64,000 nt of DNA, from NCBI RefSeq assembly GCF_900186995.1, contig NZ_LT906463.1:744001-808000 (forward strand). Direction: 5' to 3'. Made by a program: the position numbers and the translations under genes. Origin of the DNA: Haemophilus pittmaniae. Its GTDB lineage: Bacteria; Pseudomonadota; Gammaproteobacteria; Enterobacterales; Pasteurellaceae. The first letter of the stretch is position 1; every line of letters begins with the position of its first letter. Under the pieces are notes generated by a model. The model made no database searches and was not told the DNA's origin. It saw only the letters and a list, made by a program, of their open reading frames with translations. Shown here in pieces: positions 37,109 through 46,632 of the stretch.

Positions 37109-37960
37109 TTATTTATATTCAACCAAAATATCGCTTTCGGAAACGGAGTCACCATAAACCGGTGCTAAGGTTTTTTGGTAAGCCTGTTTGAGGAAACCGT
37201 CCTTAGAGAGTTTAACGATTTCTTCGTTTAACCAGTTTAATAATTCGCTATCACCTTTTTTCACTGCCGGCGCGATTACATCTTGATCACCGAAGTTTTT
37301 TACCCCAACGGTGTATCCCGGATTTTGTTTAGCCCAAGCAAACAGGAACGTATTGTCATTGGAAAGTGCATCACCACGGCCGTCACGCAAAGCTTCAAAG
37401 GTTTCGGTGTTTTGTTCAAATTTTAATAACTTCACGTCAGGATATTTTTTACTGAAATAAATATCGGCAGTAGTACCTTTATCAACGATGAGGGTTTTAT
37501 CTTTTAATTGGGCTAAATCGGTAATTACGCTGCCATCTTTGGATACCACACCTAAAGCTACTTTCATATACGGATTGGCGAAATCAACGACTTCCTGACG
37601 GGCTGGTGTAACGGTGAAGTTGGCTAGAATAATATCGACTTTGTTTGAAACCAAATATTCTGCACGATTCGCTGCATCTACTAAAATAAATTCGGCTTTG
37701 CTTTCATCCCCCAATAGGTCTTTGGCAATGGCTTTACCAATTTCCACATCAAAGCCTTGGCTTTTTCCTTGGGCATCCACGAAACCAAATGGTGGTTTAT
37801 CGCTGAATACACCAATACGTACTTTATCGGCTTGTTTTAATTGCGCGATAGTAGAGGTTTGATTGTCCTTGGCGGTTTCTTTGTCATTGCAGGCGGTGAG
37901 TCCCAGCGTCAATGTCAAAGTGGCCAATAAGGCGGCAAATTTCTTAAATGTTTTGTGCAT
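37109..37960 (-). CDS. Amino-acid ABC transporter solute-binding lipoprotein
   Basis: A 283-residue protein of the PAAT (polar amino acid) type. The lipobox LTAC is at about residues 21-24 of MHKTFKKFAALLATLTLTLG..., so the protein is lipid-anchored. VRIGVFSDKPPFGFVDAQGK, GFDVEIGKAIAKDLLG and DIILANFTVTPARQEVVDF are typical of family 3 binding proteins (PEB1/GlnH-like). The substrate is likely Glu/Asp, Cys or His. The ATG at 37958-37960 overlaps the end of the ATPase gene by 17 bases. Confidence 0.9.
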   Translation of the reverse strand: MHKTFKKFAALLATLTLTLGLTACNDKETAKDNQTSTIAQLKQADKVRIGVFSDKPPFGFVDAQGKSQGFDVEIGKAIAKDLLGDESKAEFILVDAANRAEYLVSNKVDIILANFTVTPARQEVVDFANPYMKVALGVVSKDGSVITDLAQLKDKTLIVDKGTTADIYFSKKYPDVKLLKFEQNTETFEALRDGRGDALSNDNTFLFAWAKQNPGYTVGVKNFGDQDVIAPAVKKGDSELLNWLNEEIVKLSKDGFLKQAYQKTLAPVYGDSVSESDILVEYK

Positions 37961-38708
37961 AGTTTGTTCCTCGCGGTTCATAGTTGAGAATGTTTAGGAA
38001 GGTTTTTGCCCGATCCGTTGTTGGATTGGTGAAGAAATCCTCCGGTTTGGATTGTTCGATAATTTGCCCTTTGTCCATAAAAACGATGCGATTAGCCACT
38101 TGCCGGGCGAACCCCATTTCATGGGTGACTATCAGCATGGTCATGCCATCACGGGCTAAGCCTAAAATCACATCCAGCACTTCTCGAACCATTTCTGGAT
38201 CTAGGGCGGCAGTGACTTCATCAAATAAAATAATTTCCGGATTCATACACAATGAACGAACAATAGCGATGCGTTGCTTTTGGCCACCGGAAAGTTCTCG
38301 TGGATAGGCGTTTTTGCGGTCAAATAGGCCAACCCGTTTGAGTAATTCATCGGCCTGTTGTTCCGCTTCGGCACGTTGTCGTTTTTGAACTTTTAACGGT
38401 CCTAATAAAATATTGTCAATGACCGAGAGGTGGGCGAATAATTCATAGCTCTGGAATACCATCCCGATCCGTTGACGGGCTTTTACCCAAGAAATGTCCT
38501 TACCTAATTCACCGACACCTTGTAGCTGCAATTGGCCGCTTTTAATGTTTTCAAGGCCGTTAAGACAACGTAAAAAGGTACTTTTACCACAGCCGGAAGG
38601 TCCTAAAATCACAACGACTTCACCTTTTTCTACCTTTAAATTAATGCCCTTTAAGGCTTCTACGTCGCCGTAGTTTTTGACTAAATTTTTAACTTCTAAC
38701 AATGCCAT
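37944..38708 (-). CDS. Amino-acid ABC transporter ATP-binding protein
   Basis: A 254-residue cytoplasmic ATPase. Walker A GPSGCGKST (about 35-43), Q-loop MVFQSYELF, signature [11 protein letters not shown] (about 138) and Walker B IILFDEVTAALD, then the H-loop VTHEMGFA. This is the GlnQ-like PAAT subgroup. Its 3' end extends past the start of the binding-protein gene, an overlap that suggests coupling. It begins 1-2 bases after the second permease gene. Confidence 0.93.
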   Translation of the reverse strand: MALLEVKNLVKNYGDVEALKGINLKVEKGEVVVILGPSGCGKSTFLRCLNGLENIKSGQLQLQGVGELGKDISWVKARQRIGMVFQSYELFAHLSVIDNILLGPLKVQKRQRAEAEQQADELLKRVGLFDRKNAYPRELSGGQKQRIAIVRSLCMNPEIILFDEVTAALDPEMVREVLDVILGLARDGMTMLIVTHEMGFARQVANRIVFMDKGQIIEQSKPEDFFTNPTTDRAKTFLNILNYEPRGTNYAQNI

Positions 38709-38709
38709 A

Positions 38710-39378
38710 TTAATTTTCCCAACGATTTTCCAGATATTTGGAAAACAGCGATAACGGATAACAAATCATAAAATACAAACAGAAAATGACACCATAAATC
38801 CACAGTGCTGCCGATTGGTTACTAAACAGCGAATGTTCAATGATTTGTTGCCCAACCTTAATCACTTCTACCACCCCGATAAGCATTGCTAATGAACTGG
38901 TTTTCACCATGCGGGTAAACAGATTGATTGCGCTTGGTGTTACCCGTTTCAGGCTTTGTGGCAACAAAATGTAAATGAAGGTTTGTAATGGTGTTAAGCC
39001 GAGAGCATAAGCAGATTCCACTTGATGTTTCTCAATTGAAGTCAGCGCGCCACGCACTAAATCTCCCATTTCGGCGGTGCCCCAAAAAATAAACACAACG
39101 ATACAAACGGTCACTCCGTCTAAATGGATGCCAAACCATTTAGCCAAACCGAAATAGGCAATAAACAATAACGCCAAGAGCGGAATGATGCGGACGCATT
39201 CCAAATAAAACCGACAAAGGGCTCGTAATAATGGATTTTGGGCGGTCATAATGACGCCTAAAATCACCCCAAAAATACAGGCAAAGAATACTGACACAAA
39301 AGCAATCTGTGCGGTTACCCCAAGGCCGCCCAACAGACGTTCCAAGTTGCTGCCCTGCAACAGTAAATCAAGCCCCAT
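38710..39378 (-). CDS. Amino-acid ABC transporter permease (second)
   Basis: A 222-residue His/Glu/Gln/Arg/opine-type permease with about five hydrophobic segments. The EAA-like loop ALTSIEKHQVESAYALGLTPLQTFIYILLPQ contacts the ATPase (residues about 120-150). The ATG at 39376-39378 (MGLDLLLQGSN) with GGAG 8 bases upstream is chosen; a longer start at 39420 overlaps more of the previous gene. It overlaps the first permease gene by 11 bases. Confidence 0.9.
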   Translation of the reverse strand: MGLDLLLQGSNLERLLGGLGVTAQIAFVSVFFACIFGVILGVIMTAQNPLLRALCRFYLECVRIIPLLALLFIAYFGLAKWFGIHLDGVTVCIVVFIFWGTAEMGDLVRGALTSIEKHQVESAYALGLTPLQTFIYILLPQSLKRVTPSAINLFTRMVKTSSLAMLIGVVEVIKVGQQIIEHSLFSNQSAALWIYGVIFCLYFMICYPLSLFSKYLENRWEN

Positions 39379-40027
39379 ATTTTGCTCTCCGAGTACGGCG
39401 TTCCACATAGCTGATGCCAATGGAAACCGGTAATAAAATAATTAAATAAAACACCACTAACAGAAATAAGGCTTCGTTGGTTTTGTAATCCAAGCCAATT
39501 ACTTCCTTGGCGATAAACATTAATTCAGCCACGGCTACGGCGCTGATCACAGAAGTTTCTTTCATTAAAAACAAACAGTTGGCCCCGATTGCCGGTGTGG
39601 CAATGGCAAAGGCTTGTGGGAAAATCACATAACGAAAGGCCTGCCATGGCGTTAGACCAATGCTTAAGGCTGATTCCACTTGGCCTCGTGAGACAGCCTC
39701 TAAGCCACCACGTATCGCTTCTGCCATATAGCTACCACCCAAAAAGGCAAGCCCGATCACACCACAGGTAAAACCATCCATTTTGATGCCGATTTTCGAG
39801 AGCCCAAAATAGAGAAAAAATACTTGAATCAATAATGGCGTATTGCGCGATAGTTCAATATATCCCTGTACGAATACCTTCAGATATTTGACCTTATAGG
39901 TTGTAACCAAAGCACATAGCACGCCGATAATTAATGACAGTAGAATGCCCCAAAAGGCTAAGTGCAGAGTCATCAGCGTGGCATAGCCAAATTTTGGCAG
40001 CACGGTTAAAATATAGTCCCAATTCAT
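39368..40027 (-). CDS. Amino-acid ABC transporter permease (first)
   Basis: A 219-residue permease, paralogous to the following one, with about five hydrophobic segments. YIELSRNTPLLIQVFFLYFGL is typical of the family, and the EAA loop GGLEAVSRGQVESALSIGLTP lies near residue 115. The two permeases probably form a heterodimer. First gene of the operon; its leader faces the MerR gene across about 150 bases, but no dyad typical of a MerR operator was found. Confidence 0.92.
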   Translation of the reverse strand: MNWDYILTVLPKFGYATLMTLHLAFWGILLSLIIGVLCALVTTYKVKYLKVFVQGYIELSRNTPLLIQVFFLYFGLSKIGIKMDGFTCGVIGLAFLGGSYMAEAIRGGLEAVSRGQVESALSIGLTPWQAFRYVIFPQAFAIATPAIGANCLFLMKETSVISAVAVAELMFIAKEVIGLDYKTNEALFLLVVFYLIILLPVSIGISYVERRTRRAKYGA

Positions 40028-40178
40028 TTCGCGCTCTTTTTCGGTTAATTCGTTTACGGAATTATCTTATGGAAGATTTTTTATGACGGGAAAGAATTTA
40101 AAAACATTATTTATAATATTAAGAAATAAGAATGCGGCTTTGCTTAGCGGGCTATTCTGATAAAAATGGAAGAAAACG

Positions 40179-40589
40179 ATGAAAATAGGTGAACTGGCAA
40201 AGGCGGTTGGTTGTTCTGTGCCAACGATCAGATTTTACGAACAACAGGGATTGTTGCCTAAGGCGGCCCGTTCGACGGGAAATTTTAGACTCTATACCGA
40301 TGAACATTTACAACGCTTGGCGTTTATTTGCAGTTGTCGCAGCCTAGATATTTCCCTTGATGAAATCAAAGTGTTAATCAATTTGGAAAGTGCATCGGTA
40401 GCGCAGAAAGCGGAAATTGACCGTTTGTTAGCCAGCCACATCAAGGATATTGCCAAGCGGATCCACGAACTGGATCATTTACGAATGAGATTGCTTCGAT
40501 TGAAACAGCAATCTTTACAAAATGAGGGACAGGATTTGTTGCAGGCTCTGTTGCAACACAGTGGCGTACGCTTTATGCCGGTAAAATAA
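40179..40589 (+). CDS. MerR-family regulator, CadR/PbrR-like but lacking the metal cysteines
   Basis: A 136-residue protein. The N-terminal winged helix reads MKIGELAKAVGCSVPTIRFY, then YEQQGLLPKAARSTGNFRLY. FICSCRSLDISLDEI at the junction to the dimer helix is typical of the Cd/Pb-responsive subgroup. However, the cysteines of the metal site (the one just after LINLESAS, and the pair in the C-terminal loop) are absent: the tail LLQALLQHSGVRFMPVK has none. Cys occurs only at about residues 12, 51 and 53. It may sense something else or have degenerated. Confidence 0.85.
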   Translation: MKIGELAKAVGCSVPTIRFYEQQGLLPKAARSTGNFRLYTDEHLQRLAFICSCRSLDISLDEIKVLINLESASVAQKAEIDRLLASHIKDIAKRIHELDHLRMRLLRLKQQSLQNEGQDLLQALLQHSGVRFMPVK

Positions 40590-40619
40590 GAAAATCGGGC
40601 GGAAAACCGTCCGATTTTT
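40590..40619. terminator. Terminator after the MerR gene
   Basis: The inverted arms AAAATCGGGCGG and CCGTCCGATTTTT (one mismatch) close on a loop of AAAA; a T-run on the plus strand supports termination of the MerR transcript. Confidence 0.8.
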
Positions 40620-40695
40620 CATTTTTAAATCAACTCCAATAAAATCAATGGGTTAGCATTTGTTTTTTAGAAAACTCTGTGCAATGAAGGGGCGT

Positions 40696-40697
<2 letters not shown>
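40620..40697 (-). repeat. Dispersed repeat, copy 4 (minus orientation)
   Basis: On the minus strand: AAACGCCCCTTCATTG (40682-40697), AGAGTTTTCTAAAA and the core TAACCCATTGATTTTATTGG. The trmL stop codon (40696-40698) overlaps the first bases of the element. Convergent junction (merR/trmL). Confidence 0.85.
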
Positions 40698-41187
<490 letters not shown>

Positions 41188-41772
41188 CTAAGCTTTTTGA
41201 TATAACCGGCAACACACTTGACCGGTCGTTTTTTCTTTTAATAATTGCCAATCGGCGGGCACACTAAGCGCTTTGCCCTTTTCTGTTTCTACATAAATCA
41301 ACGCTTCAGGCACCAACCAGCGATGTTCATCGAGCAGCGCAATGGCTTGTTCAGCCAGACCAAAGTGAAATGGCGGATCCAAAAATACGAGATCAAAGGT
41401 CGGTTCATTCGGGGCTTGGCGCAGAAAGTCCAGACTGTTTTGATTAATCACTTCCGCCTGTTGCCCCTCAAGTGGCAGCGTTTGTAGATTTTTCTTTAAT
41501 TGATTAGCGACCGTTTTATCTAATTCTAAAAAGGTAACTTGGCGGGCTTGTCGGGAAAGGGCTTCAAAGCCTAAGGAGCCGCTCCCGGCGAAACAATCCA
41601 AACAGCGACTGTCTAGAATATGGGGCATCAGCCAGTTAAACAGGGTTTCTTTCATGCGATCGCCGGTTGGGCGCAGCCCGTTGGCATTGAGCACCGGCAA
41701 TTTCCGGCCACGCCAACGCCCTGCAATGATGCGGACTTCGCCTTTGGCATTTTGAACTTGTGCTTTTTTCAT
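41188..41772 (-). CDS. rsmD: 16S rRNA (guanine-966 N2)-methyltransferase RsmD
   Basis: A 194-residue SAM-dependent enzyme. VRIIAGRWRGRKLPVL and RPTGDRMKETLFNWL open the protein. The SAM site is CLDCFAGSGSLGFEALSR (about 53-70) and the catalytic motif is LVFLDPPFHFG (about 128-138). It is divergent from ftsY, as in other gamma-proteobacteria, with a 97-base gap. Confidence 0.95.
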   Translation of the reverse strand: MKKAQVQNAKGEVRIIAGRWRGRKLPVLNANGLRPTGDRMKETLFNWLMPHILDSRCLDCFAGSGSLGFEALSRQARQVTFLELDKTVANQLKKNLQTLPLEGQQAEVINQNSLDFLRQAPNEPTFDLVFLDPPFHFGLAEQAIALLDEHRWLVPEALIYVETEKGKALSVPADWQLLKEKTTGQVCCRLYQKA

Positions 41773-41869
41773 AAAGAATCGGGTTTTTAGTGAAAAACCT
41801 GCTTAGTTTAGTCGATTTTTTGCTAGAATAGACAGTATTTTTCACAAGTTTATGTTTCAGAGACCATTT

Positions 41870-43357
41870 ATGACACAAGAAAAGAAAAAAGGCGGATTTT
41901 GGGCCTCTTTATTTGGCCGAAATAAAAAGCAGGAAGAGCAGACAACATCTCCAGAACAGGATACTCCGGCCGCATCGGAGCATGAGTCCAATGCGCCTGT
42001 CGCAGAAATTATCAATGAAACCGCACAAACAGAAACCTCGCCTGAACCGCAGCCGTTGGAAACCTCCGCATCGCAAATTGAACAACAGGAATTAGCCGAA
42101 CTTGCCTCTGAAATTGCTGCGGATAAAAATGATGAAATCACCGCGGCACCGCTGGCAACCCCTGTTGAGGAAGTAATTGCGCCAGAAAATGTCACGGCAT
42201 TTATTCCATCGGATGATGTGGCCGTGATTGAGCCGGTTAATGAAGAGTCGCTTTTCTCCGCTGAATCTGAGTTTGAAACCCGCGAGGCGGTTGCTCCCGC
42301 AGAGGTGATTGACGCGACAAATGTAATCGATAGCGAACCCTTAGAGACAGAGATTCCAGCTGATATTGTTTCTGATGTCAAAGATGAATTGCGAGCCGAT
42401 ATTGATACCAAAACCCAAGAAAAACCAAGTGAAGGCGGTTTCTTTAGCCGCTTGGTTAAGGGCCTGTTAAAAACCAAACAAAATATTGGTGCCGGTTTTC
42501 GGGCATTCTTTCTTGGGAAAAAAATTGATGATGAATTATTTGAGGAATTGGAAGAGCAATTATTAATTGCCGATATCGGTGTACCAACGACTAATAAAAT
42601 CATCAAAAATTTAACCGAACACGCCAGCCGCAAGCAGTTACAGGATGCGGAATTGCTTTATCAGCGCTTGAAAGTGGAGATGGCAGAGATCCTTAAACCA
42701 GTGGCGAAACCATTAGTTATTGATGATAGTAAAAAACCTTATGTGATTTTGATGGTTGGCGTCAATGGTGTGGGTAAAACGACGACCATCGGTAAATTGG
42801 CACGTAAATTCCAAAATGAAGGCAAATCCGTCATGTTAGCAGCGGGAGATACGTTCCGCGCGGCAGCGGTGGAACAATTGCAGGTCTGGGGGGAGCGTAA
42901 TCATATTCCGGTGGTGGCACAAAGCACCGGTTCCGACTCCGCTTCAGTGATTTTTGATGCCATGCAATCGGCGGCTGCACGTAATGTCGATATTTTGATT
43001 GCCGATACTGCAGGCCGTTTACAAAATAAAAATAATCTCATGGATGAATTAAAAAAAATCGTTCGTGTGATGAAAAAATATGATGAAAGCGCACCGCATG
43101 AAATCATGCTGACCTTAGATGCTGGCACCGGACAAAATGCCATCAGCCAAGCCAAATTATTTGATGAGGCGGTCGGCCTCACCGGTATTTCTCTCACTAA
43201 ATTAGACGGTACGGCTAAGGGCGGAGTTATTTTTGCTATTGCTGATCAATTCAAGCTGCCTATTCGTTATATCGGTGTTGGTGAGAAAATTGAGGATTTA
43301 CGTGAATTTAATGCCGAGGAATTTATTGAGGCATTGTTTGTGCACGAAGAAGAATAA
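41870..43357 (+). CDS. ftsY: Signal recognition particle receptor FtsY
   Basis: A 495-residue GTPase delivering SRP-bound ribosomes to the membrane. An acidic A domain (about residues 15-185, rich in Glu, Ala and Thr) follows the basic, membrane-binding start MTQEKKKGGFWASLFGRNKK. The NG domain has VGVNGVGKTTTIGKLARK (G1), AADTFRAAA, DTAGR and LTKLDGTAKGG. The ATG at 41870 is preferred over the one at 41852 because the family usually begins with this basic stretch; neither has a strong ribosome site. Starts the ftsY-ftsE-ftsX operon. Confidence 0.96.
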   Translation: MTQEKKKGGFWASLFGRNKKQEEQTTSPEQDTPAASEHESNAPVAEIINETAQTETSPEPQPLETSASQIEQQELAELASEIAADKNDEITAAPLATPVEEVIAPENVTAFIPSDDVAVIEPVNEESLFSAESEFETREAVAPAEVIDATNVIDSEPLETEIPADIVSDVKDELRADIDTKTQEKPSEGGFFSRLVKGLLKTKQNIGAGFRAFFLGKKIDDELFEELEEQLLIADIGVPTTNKIIKNLTEHASRKQLQDAELLYQRLKVEMAEILKPVAKPLVIDDSKKPYVILMVGVNGVGKTTTIGKLARKFQNEGKSVMLAAGDTFRAAAVEQLQVWGERNHIPVVAQSTGSDSASVIFDAMQSAAARNVDILIADTAGRLQNKNNLMDELKKIVRVMKKYDESAPHEIMLTLDAGTGQNAISQAKLFDEAVGLTGISLTKLDGTAKGGVIFAIADQFKLPIRYIGVGEKIEDLREFNAEEFIEALFVHEEE

Positions 43358-43368
43358 GGAATAACACA

Positions 43369-44025
43369 GTGATTCGATTTTCAAATGTATCTAAAGCCTA
43401 TCATGGCGCCACTCAACCGGCGTTGCAGGGCTTAAATTTTCATTTGCCGCAGGGCAGTATGACCTATTTAGTTGGTCATTCCGGGGCGGGTAAAAGTACC
43501 TTATTAAAACTCATCATGGGCATGGAAAATGCTAATGCGGGCAATATCTGGTTTAACGGTCATGATATTACCCGTTTATCCAAATATGAAATTCCTTTCC
43601 TACGTCGCCAGATCGGTATGGTGCACCAGGATTATCGTTTGTTGACCGATCGTACGGCGGTGGAAAATGTGGCATTACCACTAATTATTGCCGGTATGCA
43701 TCCGAAGGAAGCGCATACTCGAGCTTTAGTTGCGTTGGATCGGGTCGGTTTACGTAATAAAGCCGATTATTTGCCTCCGCAAATTTCCGGTGGTGAACAG
43801 CAACGGGTGGATATCGCGCGGGCGATTGTGCATAAACCGCAATTACTGTTGGCCGATGAACCTACAGGTAATCTTGACGATGAACTGTCTCTTGGTATTT
43901 TTAATTTATTTGAAGAGTTTAATCGCTTGGGAATGACCGTGTTAATTGCTACTCACGATATTAATTTGATTCAACAAAAACCAAAACCTTGCTTGGTGTT
44001 GGAGCAAGGTTATTTGCGCGTCTAA
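43369..44025 (+). CDS. ftsE: Cell division ATP-binding protein FtsE
   Basis: A 218-residue ABC ATPase acting with FtsX at the divisome to activate peptidoglycan hydrolases. Walker A GHSGAGKST (about 36-44), signature ISGGEQQRVDIARAI (about 138) and Walker B LLLADEPTGNLD are present. It is 11 bases downstream of ftsY with an AAGGA ribosome site. GTG is the apparent start codon (gtgattcgattt). Confidence 0.96.
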   Translation: MIRFSNVSKAYHGATQPALQGLNFHLPQGSMTYLVGHSGAGKSTLLKLIMGMENANAGNIWFNGHDITRLSKYEIPFLRRQIGMVHQDYRLLTDRTAVENVALPLIIAGMHPKEAHTRALVALDRVGLRNKADYLPPQISGGEQQRVDIARAIVHKPQLLLADEPTGNLDDELSLGIFNLFEEFNRLGMTVLIATHDINLIQQKPKPCLVLEQGYLRV

Positions 44026-44034
44026 GGAGAAATG

Positions 44035-44967
44035 ATGAGTCGAAAAATGAATGCTTCAATGGGCGTGCAAACCATGTATGTATTACGTTCAGTGTTGGCT
44101 GATTTGCTAAAACGCAAATTCGGAACGCTATTAACTATTATTGTGATTGCGGTATCACTGACGATCCCAACGGTGAGTTATTTGCTGTGGAAAAACCTCC
44201 ATTTGGCGACGACTCAGTTTTATCCGGAAAGCGAATTAACCATTTATTTGCATAAGAATTTGAGTGAGGATGATGCAAATTTAGTGGTGGAAAAAATTCG
44301 TCAACAGGAAGGTGTGGAATCGCTAAATTATGTCTCCCGCCAAGAAAGTTTGAATGAATTCAAAAGTTGGTCAGGTTTTGGCGAACAATTGGAGGTGTTG
44401 GATGATAATCCATTGCCTGCGGTGGTGATGGTCAAACCGACCAAGGCTTATAACGAATCGGAAAAACGCGCGGAATTACGTACAGCCTTGAATAAAATTA
44501 AAGGTGTGCAGGAAGTGCGTTTGGATAACGATTGGCAGGAAAAATTAACAGCACTTTCTTGGTTATTTGCTCATGTGGCTATTTTCTGTACAGTGTTGAT
44601 GGCCATCGGCGTGTTCCTGGTGATTGGTAATAGCATTCGCTCCGATGTGTATGGTGCGCGGGCAAGTATTAATGTGATGAAGTTATTAGGCGCAACGGAT
44701 CAATTTATTTTGCGACCATTTCTTTATACCGGCATGATTTACGCACTGTTGGGCGGTGTATTAGCGGTTATTCTGAGCAGTTTTATCGTGGGATATTTCA
44801 CCTCGGCGGTAAAATATGTGACGGATATTTTTGCCGTGAGTTTTAATCTAAATGGCTTAGCTGTTGGCGAGTTGATTTTCCTATTGGCGGCTTGTTTGCT
44901 GATGGGCTATGTGGGTGCTTGGATTGCGGCTACGCGACATATTGCGATGCTTGATCATCGCGCTTAA
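44035..44967 (+). CDS. ftsX: Cell division protein FtsX
   Basis: A 310-residue inner-membrane protein with four helices: the first near residues 32-52 (FGTLLTIIVIAVSLTIPTVS), then a periplasmic domain (about 60-175) and three helices near the C-terminus, the typical FtsX layout. It transmits FtsE ATPase state to periplasmic hydrolase activators. AGGAG is 5 bases before the second of two adjacent ATGs, so 44035 is chosen over 44032. Confidence 0.94.
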   Translation: MSRKMNASMGVQTMYVLRSVLADLLKRKFGTLLTIIVIAVSLTIPTVSYLLWKNLHLATTQFYPESELTIYLHKNLSEDDANLVVEKIRQQEGVESLNYVSRQESLNEFKSWSGFGEQLEVLDDNPLPAVVMVKPTKAYNESEKRAELRTALNKIKGVQEVRLDNDWQEKLTALSWLFAHVAIFCTVLMAIGVFLVIGNSIRSDVYGARASINVMKLLGATDQFILRPFLYTGMIYALLGGVLAVILSSFIVGYFTSAVKYVTDIFAVSFNLNGLAVGELIFLLAACLLMGYVGAWIAATRHIAMLDHRA

Positions 44968-44969
44968 AA

Positions 44970-45047
44970 CAAACGCCCCTTCGAAAATCAGAGTTTTTTC
45001 TAAAACAAGAGCTAACCCATTGATTTTATTAGAGTTGATTGCAAAAT
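44970..45047 (+). repeat. Dispersed repeat, copy 5
   Basis: AAACGCCCCTTCG (44971-44983), AGAGTTTTTTCTAAAA, then TAACCCATTGATTTTATTAG (45013-45032) and AGTTGATTGCAAAAT. It starts 3 bases after the ftsX stop, in the convergent ftsX/metQ junction. This copy and copies 4 and 6 agree best with the consensus. Confidence 0.88.
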
Positions 45048-45050
45048 AGA

Positions 45051-45080
45051 AAAAAGCCACCTTGAGGTGGCTTTTTTTTG
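45051..45080. terminator. Bidirectional terminator ftsX / metQ
   Basis: An 11-bp stem AAAAAGCCACC/GGTGGCTTTTT with a TTGA loop and a T-run on both strands. Confidence 0.93.
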
Positions 45081-45094
45081 TTGCAGGGAGAATC

Positions 45095-45919
45095 TTACCA
45101 ACCTTTTACAACACCGTCTTTAAAGTGTTTTTTGGCTTCTTGGTACACTTCTTCAGTTTGATAGGATTTCACGAAATCCTGTACTGCTTTGCTGTCTTTG
45201 TTATCTTCGCGGGCAACGATAATGTTCACATATGGAGAGTCTTTATCTTCTACGAAAACACCGTTATCTTGCGTGTTTAGACCCACTTGACCAGCATAAG
45301 TATTGGTCACTACGGCTAAATCTACATCGTCTAACGCACGTGCCGCAACGGAAGTATCCACTTCTTTTACATCTAGGTTTTTCGGATTCTCAACAATATC
45401 CAATACGCTGGAGAAGAGGTTTTGTGGATCTTTCAATTTGATTAAGCCTTGTTTATCCAACAAAATCAATGCGCGACCGCGGTTAGATGGATCGTTTGGC
45501 ACGGCAATTTTGGCTCCGTCTTTTAACTCGCTGATATTTTTGATGGTTTTGGAGTAACCGGCCATTGGATAAACGAAGGTATTGCCAACAATCACTAAGT
45601 TAGTGAGTTTTTTCGCTTTAGCATCTTCATCAAGATAAGGTTTGTGCTCCATTGCGTTAGCATCTAAGTCACCTTTAGAAACGGCTTCATTTGGCAATGC
45701 GTAGTCGTTGAATTCAACAAATTGTACGTTTAGACCGTATTTTTCTTTGGCCACTTTAGCTGCCGCTTCGGCAACTTCATGTTCCGGACCTGACATTACA
45801 CCAACTTTAATCGTGTTTGCAGCTGCTGTCGTATCGGCTTTTTTCTCATCATTGCAGGCGGTGCTAAGAAGCACAGCGGAAGCGATAGCGGTAACGGTAA
45901 ATAAATTTTTAAGTTTCAT
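45095..45919 (-). CDS. metQ: Methionine ABC transporter binding lipoprotein MetQ
   Basis: A 274-residue NlpA-family lipoprotein. The lipobox LSTAC is at residues 18-22 (MKLKNLFTVTAIASAVLLST then AC). IKVGVMSGPEHEVAEAA opens the mature domain; FNDYALPNEAV, GDLDANAMEHKPYLD and VPNDPSNRGRAL are family landmarks. It binds D/L-methionine in the periplasm. Last gene of metN-metI-metQ. Confidence 0.96.
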   Translation of the reverse strand: MKLKNLFTVTAIASAVLLSTACNDEKKADTTAAANTIKVGVMSGPEHEVAEAAAKVAKEKYGLNVQFVEFNDYALPNEAVSKGDLDANAMEHKPYLDEDAKAKKLTNLVIVGNTFVYPMAGYSKTIKNISELKDGAKIAVPNDPSNRGRALILLDKQGLIKLKDPQNLFSSVLDIVENPKNLDVKEVDTSVAARALDDVDLAVVTNTYAGQVGLNTQDNGVFVEDKDSPYVNIIVAREDNKDSKAVQDFVKSYQTEEVYQEAKKHFKDGVVKGW

Positions 45920-45942
45920 TAGTATTTCCTTTTAGAGTGAAA

Positions 45943-46632
45943 TTAACGGTGATCGACATATTCAGCCAGCATATCGCCGAGTTTTTGGCTAAGCATGACG
46001 AATAACACGATGATAATAGTGGCAACCCAGGTAATGTAAGGCATGTTGCGATAAACACCATAATTGATGGCAAGGCTTCCTAAACCACCACCTCCTTGGG
46101 TTCCCGCCATAGCGGAATAGCCAACCAAGGTTACTAACGTCAGGGTGATGCCATTAATTAGGGTTGGCAATGCTTCTGGTAAATAGAATTTGCGGACAAT
46201 TTGCCAGTTGGTTGCCCCCATTGATTGCGCAGCTTCGGTTAAGCCTTGTGGGATTTCCATTAGCGCATTAGAGGTGAGGCGGGCAACAAACGGCATTGCA
46301 CAAATTGCCAGAGGAATGATTGCCGCCGTAGTGCCCAATACCGTGCCAACAATAAAACGGGTTACCGGTAATAGGATCAATAATAGAATAATGAACGGAA
46401 TTGAACGACCAATGTTGATAATGGTATTCAAGATAAAATTGCAACGACGGTTTTCTAGGATTTCTCCTTTTCCGGTTAAAAAGGTGATGACACCGAGCGG
46501 GATTCCGACAACCATTGCTAAAAAGGTTGAAACGAAACTGATATATACGGTTTCGTAGGTTGATATCGCCACGACTCCCCACACTTGCGGAGTAAGCTGT
46601 TGGTTAAATGCAGTTAAAAACTCATTGAACAT
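45943..46632 (-). CDS. metI: Methionine ABC transporter permease MetI
   Basis: A 229-residue permease with about five helices. [33 protein letters not shown] and the ATPase-contact loop [20 protein letters not shown] identify it as MetI. The ATG at 46630-46632 (MFNEFLTAF) with GGAGG 9 bases upstream overlaps the metN stop by 11 bases. Confidence 0.94.
   Translation of the reverse strand: MFNEFLTAFNQQLTPQVWGVVAISTYETVYISFVSTFLAMVVGIPLGVITFLTGKGEILENRRCNFILNTIINIGRSIPFIILLLILLPVTRFIVGTVLGTTAAIIPLAICAMPFVARLTSNALMEIPQGLTEAAQSMGATNWQIVRKFYLPEALPTLINGITLTLVTLVGYSAMAGTQGGGGLGSLAINYGVYRNMPYITWVATIIIVLFVMLSQKLGDMLAEYVDHR

Noticed and set aside
41857..42633. 258-codon Ser-rich frame antisense to ftsY
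   Set aside because: It mirrors the Glu/Ala-rich A domain of FtsY, whose codon use leaves the opposite strand open; no start site.
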